Shown here: positions 16,490 through 23,856 of the stretch, one piece after another
Layout of the letters: every line of letters starts with the position of its first letter
Position numbering within the stretch: the stretch's first letter is position 1
NCBI GenBank assembly: GCA_017460625.1
Contig: JAFUAT010000007.1
Location: 1-58,628 of the forward strand
Direction: 5' to 3'
From: Candidatus Saccharimonadota bacterium
GTDB taxonomy: Bacteria > Patescibacteriota > Saccharimonadia > Saccharimonadales > Saccharimonadaceae
Length of the DNA: 58,628 nucleotides
Translations under genes and position numbers: made by a program
The notes under the pieces: generated by a model
The model's database searches: none
Told to the model about the DNA's origin: nothing
The model's input: the letters and a program-made list of their open reading frames with translations, nothing else

Positions 16490-17302
16490 TTAGTAGGGGA
16501 AAAAGATTAGTTCAAAATTTCGAATTTTCCATTTGTGAGTCTTTTCCCAGGTCTTCTTGTCGGTGAAGACCTCTATCCATACCGAGTCGAAGTCTGGGCT
16601 TCCCAGCATCATCCTGATTTTGTCGCCATTATCATAAATGACAGGACGACCATAAATCTGCCAGTCAATATCTTTTGGGAAAACACCATAGGCTTTTTTG
16701 AATTCGACGCACTGATTTCTCCATTTTTCATTGTCAAAATCAGCGTCTATCTCGACCATCCTCCCTTTTAAATCCAGTATCGCGGAATATGTTCCGTCAA
16801 CATCAGGAATAGAGAGCAGCACTTTCTTCTCTGGACCAGATTCGCCGAAAAACGAGCCGTCAAAGTAATCCGTATAGACTTTCCCGACCCAGACAGAATT
16901 ATCTTCCTGACAGTCATCGGTACAAAGTTCAAAATACCTTTCGTCTTCTTCTGGGTAGCTTTCCATTCGTGCAGTTTCACTTATTTTACCGCAGGTAAAA
17001 ATCTCAGCCACGAGACCTTTTCCTACTTTCAAAAACCTAGCAAAACAATACACGTACGACGGTGGAGAACGAAAGTCGTCAAACATGAGTGAGTAAACTA
17101 TATTACTACTATCATCGTTGGAAAGCAATGCCCAGAGCTCCTTTCGTTTTGGATTCTCCCACAGGACCTCCTTAATCTTGAATTTAGAAGAAGCCAGATG
17201 AAATGGCTCCTTCGGTAGTAGCCCCACCCGTATCTCTCGTCCTTGCTCGTCACGAAAAACATGTCTTTCATCTTCTGTAATTCTAACATTATACTTTCTC
17301 AT
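16490..17302 (-). CDS. Soluble protein of unknown function
   Basis: I do not recognise this 270-aa protein. It has no signal peptide or membrane helix, is rich in aromatic and acidic residues and seems mostly beta. Repeated short stretches of the type W-x-G/D-x-x-Y occur but no known motif. The ATG at 17302 has GGAGG nine bases upstream and is chosen over the earlier in-frame ATG at 17347, which has no SD. It is transcribed alone. Confidence 0.6.
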   Translation of the reverse strand: MRKYNVRITEDERHVFRDEQGREIRVGLLPKEPFHLASSKFKIKEVLWENPKRKELWALLSNDDSSNIVYSLMFDDFRSPPSYVYCFARFLKVGKGLVAEIFTCGKISETARMESYPEEDERYFELCTDDCQEDNSVWVGKVYTDYFDGSFFGESGPEKKVLLSIPDVDGTYSAILDLKGRMVEIDADFDNEKWRNQCVEFKKAYGVFPKDIDWQIYGRPVIYDNGDKIRMMLGSPDFDSVWIEVFTDKKTWEKTHKWKIRNFELIFFPY

Positions 17303-17419
17303 ATTTCTACCTCCGTTTGAAAACAACCTAAAAAGACCAAAAACCAAACAATGTTAAAGTACTATCTTAATTATATCACAAAACATACAAAAAGTCAAAC
17401 GAACCGCTTTTGACAGGGG

Positions 17420-17448
17420 TTGCAATCTGTTTATCTCCATGTTATAAT
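17420..17448 (+). promoter_or_regulatory. Sigma-70-type promoter
   Basis: TTGCAA (17420-17425) and TATAAT (17443-17448) are 17 bases apart. The resulting leader of about 57 nt before the ATG at 17512 ends in a GGGGGTGA ribosome site, like the leader of the gene at 2476. Confidence 0.7.
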
Positions 17449-17511
17449 CTCTGTCAAGCGGGAGCTCTTTTGTAATTTGTTTTGTGGTTTATCTAGCAAG
17501 GGGGTGATAAA

Positions 17512-17778
17512 ATGTCAAAAACGGTTTATCTGGAGATTGACAATTGTACGAAGTGTCCATACCATTGGACGGACGATTTATTGACAGCGGATTCGTTTGA
17601 GCACGACATAGGAATTTTCTGCAAAAAAGTAACAGTCCCAGAGAATGAGACAACGATTACATATAGTGGAAGGTGTCCATACAAAATGGTAACCGCCGAT
17701 GATTGGCATCCCGAAAGATACGCTCTCGTGCCAGACTGGTGCCCATTACCTACAGAAATTTCACCTACAAAAGAATAA
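17512..17778 (+). CDS. Small cysteine-rich protein, putative zinc binder
   Basis: An 88-aa protein with six cysteines, arranged as CTKCP (12-16), FCKK (about 42), RCPY (about 60) and WCPLP (about 79). The pairs could form a zinc site; no known fold is evident. The start is backed by AAGGGGGTGA six bases upstream. It is monocistronic between a promoter and a terminator. Confidence 0.6.
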   Translation: MSKTVYLEIDNCTKCPYHWTDDLLTADSFEHDIGIFCKKVTVPENETTITYSGRCPYKMVTADDWHPERYALVPDWCPLPTEISPTKE

Positions 17779-17798
17779 CAGTTGACTCACCACAAAAC

Positions 17799-17824
17799 AA
17801 AACCCCAGGTTCGTCCTGGGGTTT
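17799..17824 (+). terminator. Intrinsic terminator
   Basis: AAACCCCAGG (17799-17809) and CCTGGGGTTT (17815-17824) form a stem with a five-base loop; T-rich sequence follows. Confidence 0.85.
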
Positions 17825-17895
17825 ATTTCTTAAGAAGTTTTAATTTTGTTTTAAGTTTAAATTGTTATGATAAAAACATAAACAAGGAACACACT

Positions 17896-17952
17896 ATGGA
17901 CTATGAAAACTATAGAAAAAAAGAACCTAAATACTTCAACTATTCGATATAG
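17896..17952 (+). CDS. Possible 18-aa peptide ahead of the AlkD-like gene
   Basis: An ATG with AAGGAA nine bases upstream opens an 18-codon frame rich in Tyr, Lys and Asn that ends three bases before the TATAAT of the next gene. It could be a short leader peptide or chance; coding is not shown. Confidence 0.25.
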   Translation: MDYENYRKKEPKYFNYSI

Positions 17953-17966
17953 GGTATAATTATAGT

Positions 17967-18647
17967 ATGACCTACGCCGAAATAAAATTAGCTCTATCTC
18001 GCGAAATTGATGATGATTACCAAGTTTTTGTCTCAAAGGGTATCCCAACTAGTCGTCCGATTTTAGGCGTTCGTATTCCCATAATTCGCGAGATAGCTAA
18101 AGCTGTTCCGTCTGCAGATATTATGCAAATAATTGGCAAAACTCCAGTCGCTTTGGAAGAAGTGCTGCTTCGTGGTATTTTGATTTCTAGATTGAATTAT
18201 ACCGAGATGCTAAAACTTTTCGATTCGCAAGTATCGATAATCGACAATTGGTGCTCGTGTGACATTTTTTGCTCAAATATTAAACCCTTAATAAAAAAGC
18301 ATCGCCTAGATTTTTTTGAACAAAAAATTGACTCACTTTTAAAGTCAGACCAAGAATTCGAAGTCCGTGTTGGGTTGGTACTTCTCTTTGCTTATATTGA
18401 CCCAGACTATCTTGCGGTAATTTTTGATCGCATTGAAGCTCTAAAAGACAGGGAAGAATACTACGTCAAAATGGCTATGGCTTGGCTTCTTGCTGAGTGC
18501 TTTATTAAATACCCAGAAGAAACTTTAAGCTATCTCAAAGCGTCCAAACTTCCAAAATGGACTTTCAATAAGGCTATTTCTAAAATTTGCGACTCTCGCC
18601 GCATTGATGACGAAATGAAGGCATATCTAAAAACCATCCGAAAATAA
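17967..18647 (+). CDS. AlkD-like DNA alkylation repair protein
   Basis: A 226-aa all-helical protein of the HEAT-repeat DNA glycosylase family, which removes bulky or positively charged alkylated bases. Family features include the N-terminal GVRIPIIREIAK (about 33-44), the central NWCSCDIF (about 94-101) and MAMAWLLAECFIKYPEETL (about 172-190). The length is normal. TATAAT precedes the ATG by exactly six bases. It is monocistronic. Confidence 0.8.
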   Translation: MTYAEIKLALSREIDDDYQVFVSKGIPTSRPILGVRIPIIREIAKAVPSADIMQIIGKTPVALEEVLLRGILISRLNYTEMLKLFDSQVSIIDNWCSCDIFCSNIKPLIKKHRLDFFEQKIDSLLKSDQEFEVRVGLVLLFAYIDPDYLAVIFDRIEALKDREEYYVKMAMAWLLAECFIKYPEETLSYLKASKLPKWTFNKAISKICDSRRIDDEMKAYLKTIRK

Positions 18648-18739
18648 TTATTGCTATAAGTTGCCATCTATGCTATACTTATAAGGTTCTATATCGTTGT
18701 TGAGTTACATATTCAGACTAATGAATAGGAGGTTCTTTA

Positions 18740-19366
18740 ATGAAAACTAGTGTTGAGAAATTATTTTTTTACCATTTCGACTGGAAAGACCTAAGCACCG
18801 GCGAACCGATGAGATACTATTATCTGATTCAGGTAGATGCCCCTGGCACTAACCATGATGGCGATCTTATGTCTCATCGTCTTGCCAAGCTTTTATATGA
18901 ACGTGGAAGTGTAGTGGCGGATTTCCCCAAGATCTTGTTAAGTGAGATTTATGATGATTGTTGCTGGGGATATGCTGGCTTTATGTTTACTGAAGGCGCC
19001 CTAGAACATCTCGAGGAAAAATCCTTCGAGCCACACTTCCATAATTATACTCATCTTACCCAGGAAGAATGGACAGATCTTGCCGATTGCATCATCAAGT
19101 GCATGAAATTGCGCATTCTCGCAGATGTAAGCAAATACCTTGAAATCGTCACTGCCGTGCCGACGCCAGAAGATTTCAAGGCCTCCATCAATAGCAACGA
19201 TGCCGTGGTCAAAGCCAATGAGGAGTACGCTGCATCAGGCGACTGGATTTTGAGTTTAGAAGATCAGTCCTTAATGCCTGAGCTTACCCTCGTTTTATTG
19301 GGGCTTCGCCGTGGCTTCTGGAGTGCTTTTAGACGCAATTGCAGCAAGTTCGAGCTGCAAGAATAA
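18740..19366 (+). CDS. Soluble protein of unknown function
   Basis: A 208-aa cytoplasmic protein without recognisable motifs; Cys-Cys at about 74-75 and many aromatic residues in the first half, helices in the second. TAGGAGG lies seven bases before the ATG and TATACT near 18671. A terminator follows, so it is a single-gene unit. Confidence 0.6.
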   Translation: MKTSVEKLFFYHFDWKDLSTGEPMRYYYLIQVDAPGTNHDGDLMSHRLAKLLYERGSVVADFPKILLSEIYDDCCWGYAGFMFTEGALEHLEEKSFEPHFHNYTHLTQEEWTDLADCIIKCMKLRILADVSKYLEIVTAVPTPEDFKASINSNDAVVKANEEYAASGDWILSLEDQSLMPELTLVLLGLRRGFWSAFRRNCSKFELQE

Positions 19367-19378
19367 TAATTTTTCCGC

Positions 19379-19405
19379 TAAATCACCCCTCTCGGGGTGA
19401 TTTTT
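19379..19405 (+). terminator. Intrinsic terminator
   Basis: AATCACCCC pairs with GGGGTGATT around a short loop, followed by TTTTT. Confidence 0.88.
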
Positions 19406-19432
19406 CTTGCGTTTGAGTGGTATAATATATTC

Positions 19433-19822
19433 ATGAAAATCTTAAACACCCCAACTACAAAGTTAAACCTTATTAAAGAATCCAAGAACTACATTCACAG
19501 CGAAGAGACCCGTAAAAATTGGCGAAATCTCCCGCTTACCAGCCAAATGGGCAACATCGGTAGTGAAGTTTCACGCTCGCTTAAATGGTCCAAAACAGGG
19601 AACAAAGCCCGAGCCGACAAGGCGATTGATCGCGCTCTAGAGCTTTTTGATCTTACTATCGAGCCAAATCGCACAAACCGACCATGTCTCACGGAGATTT
19701 TGATGGCGCGCGATGAATTTTGCGACTATTTTTTCGGTGGTAACTCTTACCACACCGACCCAGAAAAAATGCAAAAATACTACGATGGCTTTGTCATTAT
19801 GCAACAAAAGTTAGCCAGTTAA
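19433..19822 (+). CDS. Small helical protein of unknown function
   Basis: A 129-aa protein, basic in its first half and helical, with KARADKAIDRALELFDL near residues 55-71. No family recognised. The start at 19433 is chosen because TATAAT lies exactly six bases upstream and an earlier in-frame ATG at 19397 would precede the promoter. Confidence 0.6.
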   Translation: MKILNTPTTKLNLIKESKNYIHSEETRKNWRNLPLTSQMGNIGSEVSRSLKWSKTGNKARADKAIDRALELFDLTIEPNRTNRPCLTEILMARDEFCDYFFGGNSYHTDPEKMQKYYDGFVIMQQKLAS

Positions 19823-19989
19823 AACCCGCCAAAAACCATCCAAAACAGTCCATACCTCAAATGTTATAATGAAAAAAGGAGTATCAATGACAAAACTCAT
19901 TCTTTTGAAGCTACAACCATAAAACTTCGCTTGGCAATTTATTAACTTTTATATAAAATGTAATAAATTATCATAAAAAGGACAATAAT

Positions 19990-20309
19990 ATGACGCAGGC
20001 AACCTATAGCATAAGACTAGACAGGGACAAAAAAGCTAAATTTGATGAAATTTGCAATAGATTGGGACTTTCCGCATCTGCGGCTTTTTCTACTTTTGTC
20101 AATAAGACCATTGAAAAAAGAGGTTTACCATACGAACTCACTCTAGAAAAACCCCAGCCGATTACGGTATCGTCGAAGCCGACAAGCTCACTCATGAAGA
20201 GCTCATGGCGGAAATTCAGAAGGGAATTGACTCCGCCGAGAATGGTAAAATCTATTCCGAAGCTGAGGTCTTCGGCGATCTTCTCGGGGAGGATTATGCG
20301 AAAATATAA
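19990..20309 (+). pseudogene. RelB/DinJ-family antitoxin broken by a frameshift
   Basis: Residues 1-53 read as a RelB/DinJ ribbon-helix-helix antitoxin (SIRLDRDKKAKFDEIC, LGLSASAAFSTFVNKTI). After LEKPQ the original C-terminal part (LTHEELMAEIQKGIDSAE, then SEAEVFGDLLGEDYAKI) continues only in the -1 frame, so one base is missing or two are extra near 20148-20158, at AAAAACCCC. The ATG has AAAAAGGAC upstream. The partner toxin is also damaged, so this is a dying module just outside the integrated element. Confidence 0.75.
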
Positions 20310-20457
20310 AATTGCATATTCCAACGAAGCCAAAAAAGATATTCAAAGCATTTTTAGTTTTATAAAATCAATTTCATCAGAACAAAATGCCAAAAAACCA
20401 AGACATCATCACTTCCAAACCTTCCGATTGAGAGAACGGCTAAAAATCGAAACATTG
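20296..20457 (+). pseudogene. Truncated ParE/RelE-type toxin
   Basis: The ATG at 20296 overlaps the end of the antitoxin remnant, as is usual in these pairs. About 34 residues (start MRKYKIAYSNEAKKDIQS) match the first strand and helix of RelE/ParE toxins. The frame then continues with unrelated residues through the att repeat to a stop at 20490 inside the mobile element. The catalytic C-terminal part is missing. Confidence 0.65.
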
Positions 20458-20473
20458 TGGCTCCCGGGACTGG
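20458..20473. repeat. Left attachment site (attL), 16-bp copy of the tRNA-Asn 3' end
   Basis: Identical to 29052-29067 (encoded CCA, discriminator, acceptor strand and part of the T-stem of tRNA-Asn). The flanks differ immediately on both sides, as expected for the limits of crossover homology. Confidence 0.8.
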
Positions 20474-20501
20474 TCGCTAGCTTTTGCTAACGCAAAAATG
20501 C

Positions 20502-20530
20502 TTGACATTGTATTGCATTTGTAGTAAAAT
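20502..20530 (+). promoter_or_regulatory. Promoter of the toxin-antitoxin operon
   Basis: TTGACA (20502-20507) and TAAAAT (20525-20530) are 17 bases apart, with a TAGC-TTTT-GCTA dyad just upstream (20478-20489) where an autoregulating antitoxin might bind. Confidence 0.75.
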
Positions 20531-20548
20531 CAACATAAGGAGATATAT

Positions 20549-20830
20549 ATGAGTACAACTACACCAACCCAAATTAGAATAGACACAAATACTAAAAAAC
20601 GAGCGAACGAACTTTTCGCTACGCTAGGGATGGATATGTCTGGCGCAGTTAATATTTTTCTAAATCAATGTATATTAAGAGGCGGAATCCCTTTTCAAAT
20701 AGAAGTTCCCAAGTATAATCAAGAAACGGAGGAGGCCATAGCTGAGGCTCGCAAGCTTATGCAGGATGACACCGCTCCAACTTATCGAACTATGTCAGAA
20801 TACCATGCAGCCCTAGCAGGAGATAACTAG
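20549..20830 (+). CDS. Type II antitoxin, RelB/DinJ family
   Basis: A 93-aa antitoxin. Residues 5-50 have the ribbon-helix-helix pattern of DinJ: a short strand (TQIRIDTNTKKRANEL), then the two helices with LGMDMSGAVNIFLNQ. The acidic C-terminal half would wrap around the toxin. Antitoxins of this group bind and repress their own promoter. TAAGGAGATATAT gives a good ribosome site. The toxin gene begins directly after the stop codon. It is the first gene inside the element. Confidence 0.88.
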   Translation: MSTTTPTQIRIDTNTKKRANELFATLGMDMSGAVNIFLNQCILRGGIPFQIEVPKYNQETEEAIAEARKLMQDDTAPTYRTMSEYHAALAGDN

Positions 20831-21109
20831 ATGTATGATTTAAGAATGACCTCTAGGTATTCAAAGTCATACAAGAAGATGCGAAAACGCGGGCTAGACA
20901 TGAGCCTGCTAGACAATGTTGTGGATTTGCTAAGATGCGGAGAGATGCTACCAGCAAAATATAAAGATCATGCTCTTACTGGAAAATATAAAGGTTTTCG
21001 CGAATGTCATATAAAACCAGACTGGCTGCTAATATACGCAATAAATGAAGAAATATTAATCTTGGTTTTGTCTGATACAGGAACGCATGCAGATTTATTC
21101 GGAATGTAA
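20831..21109 (+). CDS. Type II toxin, YafQ-family mRNA endonuclease
   Basis: A 92-aa RelE-superfamily ribonuclease that cuts mRNA in the translating ribosome. The residues known to be catalytic in YafQ are all present: the first His in YKDHALTG (about 49), the second in RECHIKPDW (about 62) with the Asp of PDW (about 66), and the third in TGTHADLF (about 87). The toxin therefore looks active, unlike the broken module upstream. It starts at the base after the antitoxin stop. It probably stabilises the element. A copy of the tRNA-like att sequence begins at the end of the gene. Confidence 0.9.
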   Translation: MYDLRMTSRYSKSYKKMRKRGLDMSLLDNVVDLLRCGEMLPAKYKDHALTGKYKGFRECHIKPDWLLIYAINEEILILVLSDTGTHADLFGM

Positions 21110-21129
21110 GCTCTCGGAACTGGACTCGA
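21110..21129. repeat. Degenerate third copy of the tRNA-Asn 3' end
   Basis: GCTCTCGGAACTGGACTCGA (21110-21129) matches 18 of 20 bases of the tRNA-Asn gene at 29054-29073. Together with the left att copy it brackets the toxin-antitoxin operon, as though this were a separate cassette added next to an older left boundary. Confidence 0.65.
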
Positions 21130-21318
21130 TTCGAGCGAAGCGAGAACGATGTCCTGCTTTTTGTGTGCATCGTCAGATGCATGGCTCCGGCAAATGGAAA
21201 CATTGCGAACTAGCAGTATTCCATATGACGAAGTAAAGTTTGAGAATGTAAAAATTCTCATCGATAATTATAGCACGTCGCCTATATTGACGCAAATGAT
21301 AGAAGATAACAGATAGGC
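21130..21318. other. Spacer with short dyads, no gene
   Basis: Between the toxin gene and the next promoter I see only short inverted repeats (CGAGCGAAGCGAG near 21129; GCATCGTCAGATGC near 21168) and no supported ORF. Confidence 0.4.
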
Positions 21319-21343
21319 AACAGATAACGGTTATGGTATAATA
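21319..21343 (+). promoter_or_regulatory. Repeated leaderless promoter, copy 1
   Basis: A 25-bp block beginning AACAGATAACGGTTATGG and ending in TATAATA recurs at 21919-21943 with one mismatch. In both, TATAAT ends exactly six bases before the ATG. AGATAAC also occurs just upstream (21304), so a shared operator is likely. Confidence 0.7.
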
Positions 21344-21348
21344 TAGAT

Positions 21349-21894
21349 ATGGAAACCGAAATTGATACGAATTCGACCGATATTGCAATCGTCCCCGGAC
21401 GCACTCCGTCCGAACGTTTGAATATGGACATTGTAGAAGAAATGAAAAATCGTAGTCGGTCAGTTAAATTGTATAAGAATGATAAGAAAGCGCGATTTAT
21501 TGAATTACGTGCTCGCGGCGCGAGTTTCCAAGATATTGCTGACATTTTGGATTGTGGCAAATCAACTCTGGTTGGTTGGAATAAAGAATTAGCAGATGAA
21601 GTTGCCGAACGCAAGGCTATGACGAAAAATGATATTCTGTGCGATTATCAGGTTGCCCGCGATAATCGTTTACGCTATTTCGCTGAATTATATCGCGATA
21701 TAAAAAATGAACTAGCTAGACGAACTCTGCGCGACGTCCCGTCCGACAAGCTTTACGCTATGCTTGAAAAATGCTCAAAACATATTGACGAATTGAGCGG
21801 CGAAAAACGCGAAGATAGAAAAGACGCAAGCATTATAGCGATATCGCAAACAGAACGCGTTAGAACCGCCTTAAAATGCGTCAGAGCGGCATAA
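21349..21894 (+). CDS. Helix-turn-helix protein of the element
   Basis: A 181-aa protein with a resolvase/terminase-small-subunit-like HTH (ARGASFQDIADILDCGKST, about 54-72, then LVGWNKEL), followed by long charged helices. Phage small terminase subunits and transposase N-termini share this layout, but no large terminase or transposase follows, so an element-specific DNA-binding regulator or origin-binding protein is equally likely. It is transcribed leaderless from the repeated promoter. Confidence 0.6.
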   Translation: METEIDTNSTDIAIVPGRTPSERLNMDIVEEMKNRSRSVKLYKNDKKARFIELRARGASFQDIADILDCGKSTLVGWNKELADEVAERKAMTKNDILCDYQVARDNRLRYFAELYRDIKNELARRTLRDVPSDKLYAMLEKCSKHIDELSGEKREDRKDASIIAISQTERVRTALKCVRAA

Positions 21895-21918
21895 ATATCG
21901 CAGCCGACCGCTCTTTTT

Positions 21919-21943
21919 AACAGATAACGATTATGGTATAATA
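21919..21943 (+). promoter_or_regulatory. Repeated leaderless promoter, copy 2
   Basis: Same 25-bp block as 21319-21343 with a single G-to-A change, again six bases from the ATG (21949). It suggests common control of the two genes, perhaps by the HTH protein between the copies. Confidence 0.7.
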
Positions 21944-21948
21944 AGGCT

Positions 21949-23457
21949 ATGAACAATAGCCGACCGTCAGATATGATAAGTGATAATTTATCGGCAATGC
22001 GTCACGCGCACGAAGCCGTTGTCATTGCTTTGAAGTCCGGCGAATATAATGGCGAAGAGATTACGCCAAAAGAATTGAAGAAATTACCACAGGTTGATTA
22101 CCGTATAAAGAGAGTTATTGAAATCGGCGAGTTATTGGACAAAGTCGTCGGTAATGCGCCATACAGAGAATACGGTGTTCTTGCCGCGAGTTATCAATTA
22201 TTATGTTGTAATTTGAATCAAAGGGTTAACGAAATTGACGAAGACAAAAAGCCTTCTGAATATGCGTCACCAAAACAGTTAATTCCGCCAAAAGACATTG
22301 ATATTAAAAGCGTTGAAAGGTGTAAAAATACATTAGAGAAATGGTTGACAAATAAAGAAATTGAACGTTATGTCAAACCATTTAAGGAAGATATTGACCG
22401 ATTAAATAAATTGATTAGTTTTTGTGATAATGAGTTCAAGAAACAAAAGGATTATCCCGGCGATAAGTTGGTCTTTAATCCGTTTCCCGATTCAATACTG
22501 TATTATGCTAATCAATTGTTTAGCGATTGCGTGAACCAAATACTGATAGCAACAAAAATAACACCGGAGATAGAGTCAATTGCAGAATATATTACACAAG
22601 AAAATCAGTTTAGTGTAGCGGGAATCCAAATCAAATTCCACAAAGGACACGGCTTTGTGAGTTCGTTGGCAACGCAATGGGAGTATCTTGGCATTATCGG
22701 TAAATTTAATGACACTAAACCACGTGAACTGCTTATTAAATCGTATAAGAAGATAATAGCGACAATCCAAAATTACAATGACAATATTAGAAATATTATT
22801 GAACGGGACAGAAAGCCGGCGGGTAAAATAATGACTAAAACGTGTGGTATGGACGACACATTGCGCGACCTTGAAAGAACGTATGGACTATTAACCGAAC
22901 TATTAAACGGCGCAATATATGACGATAAAGAACTAACCAAAAGCCAAACTGATAGACTGAAAGAAATTGATTTATATTACCGCCAAATAATAGGCGTTAG
23001 CAAAGGTTTTGTCGTTTTGTTTGATTATCTTAATTTCTACCAAGGTCATTTTGGAGAACGACGCTATGCGCGCACTTGGCTCAAATCCGGATTGAACGTT
23101 GTTTATGATGAATTAACGCGTGTTTTCTATCAAACGTTAGATAATGAACATTTTAAAAATTGGACGGGCTGTCATAAAATAAAAACCCCAGACGTTGCAC
23201 GTGGAGATGTTGTGTCTGCGCGCAAAGATATTGCCGATTGGTTAAATGATAGAAAGGCTATGAAATATCTGCGGGATTTTAAATATGATATGGAACAAGC
23301 GTTAAGCCTCAAAGAAATTGAGCAGAATTTGATAAAAGGTCAAAACGAGGAATACCTTAAAATCGTAAAACCGCTTCGCGATTCGTTTAGTGAATTTACG
23401 AATATCACGCATTATAATTGTCAAGAAATCTTACAAGAAAATAATTTTTTAAAATAA
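21949..23457 (+). CDS. Large helical protein of unknown function (element)
   Basis: A 502-aa soluble protein, mostly alpha-helical, rich in Lys, Glu, Asn and Tyr, without signal peptide or membrane segment. No catalytic motif is recognised; a few histidines and cysteines (LCCN, CGMDD, HYNC) are scattered without a metal-site pattern. It is the second-largest protein of the element and may act in replication or host interaction. Leaderless start after the repeated promoter. It is followed by the non-coding centre of the element. Confidence 0.65.
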   Translation: MNNSRPSDMISDNLSAMRHAHEAVVIALKSGEYNGEEITPKELKKLPQVDYRIKRVIEIGELLDKVVGNAPYREYGVLAASYQLLCCNLNQRVNEIDEDKKPSEYASPKQLIPPKDIDIKSVERCKNTLEKWLTNKEIERYVKPFKEDIDRLNKLISFCDNEFKKQKDYPGDKLVFNPFPDSILYYANQLFSDCVNQILIATKITPEIESIAEYITQENQFSVAGIQIKFHKGHGFVSSLATQWEYLGIIGKFNDTKPRELLIKSYKKIIATIQNYNDNIRNIIERDRKPAGKIMTKTCGMDDTLRDLERTYGLLTELLNGAIYDDKELTKSQTDRLKEIDLYYRQIIGVSKGFVVLFDYLNFYQGHFGERRYARTWLKSGLNVVYDELTRVFYQTLDNEHFKNWTGCHKIKTPDVARGDVVSARKDIADWLNDRKAMKYLRDFKYDMEQALSLKEIEQNLIKGQNEEYLKIVKPLRDSFSEFTNITHYNCQEILQENNFLK

Positions 23458-23600
23458 AAACGACGGGAAAACGACGGGCGACGACGAGAAAATAAATTAT
23501 TTTTTCAAAAAACGGCGAAAAAACGGTAAGAAAACGGTGGCTTTACAAAAAATAACAGCCGAATAACAGCGTGAAAACAGCGACAACATTCTAAACCATA
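23458..23600. repeat. Iteron-like cluster of short direct repeats
   Basis: Three groups lie in order: AACGACGGG twice (23459-23478); AAAACGG three times in AAAAAACGGCG, AAAAAACGGTAAG and AAAACGGTGG (23507-23540); and AACAGC three times in a 10-12-base period (23551-23582). A dyad CCATAA-CCGG-TTTATGG follows at about 23595-23612. Such clusters are typical of origins or operators. Confidence 0.55.
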
Positions 23601-23636
23601 ACCGGTTTATGGGTATATTTTTAACCCGTTTCGTGA

Positions 23637-23642
23637 TATAAT
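23637..23642 (+). promoter_or_regulatory. -10 element of the structured region
   Basis: TATAAT six bases before the first paired base of the structured region (23648), so the transcript would start at the foot of its outer stem. Confidence 0.6.
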
Positions 23643-23647
23643 TAAAC

Positions 23648-23822
23648 TGCTCTAAATCAATTTTAATTTAACACGCAATACAGGAAAACCTGTCTTTGGC
23701 ACGGAATAGTTTATCTGATGAGATGAGCACCGTGTGCGAGTAACCAGATAAACCCTGTGTTGCGGGAAAACGATTTAGAGCATCGTCAGACGGTGCTCAT
23801 TTTATATTTAGAACCGTCTGAC
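23648..23822 (+). ncRNA. Highly structured leader or origin with pseudoknot potential
   Basis: Five perfect or nearly perfect helices: 23648-23658 with 23772-23782 (11 bp, outer stem); 23674-23684 with 23754-23764 (11 bp, one G-T); 23709-23717 with 23745-23753 (9 bp); 23785-23794 with 23813-23822 (10 bp); and ATGAGCACCGT (23723-23733) with ACGGTGCTCAT (23790-23800, 11 bp). The last pairing joins an apical loop to sequence outside the outer stem (a pseudoknot) and competes with the fourth helix; it is followed by TTTTATATTT. This looks like a switch or a single-strand origin. No known family recognised. Confidence 0.6.
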
Positions 23823-23856
23823 CAAGATATTACATAACCAAGGAGGTATTTGCGAA

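Noticed and set aside
19887-19922. 11-residue frame with AAAAAGGAG and TATAAT upstream
   Set aside because: Regulatory signals look good but the product is tiny and without recognisable features; probably the remnant of a lost gene.
20148-20158. Programmed -1 frameshift in the RelB-like antitoxin
   Set aside because: The site is not a proper slippery heptamer (the A-site codon CCC would re-pair badly as ACC) and the adjacent toxin is truncated, so decay is the simpler view.
21349-21894. Small terminase subunit
   Set aside because: The HTH and helices fit, but no large terminase or other head gene exists in the element; called only an HTH protein.
23709-23753. Hammerhead ribozyme, because of CTGATGAG at 23715
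   Set aside because: The GAAA core and the cleavage-site uridine context are missing around the second stem.
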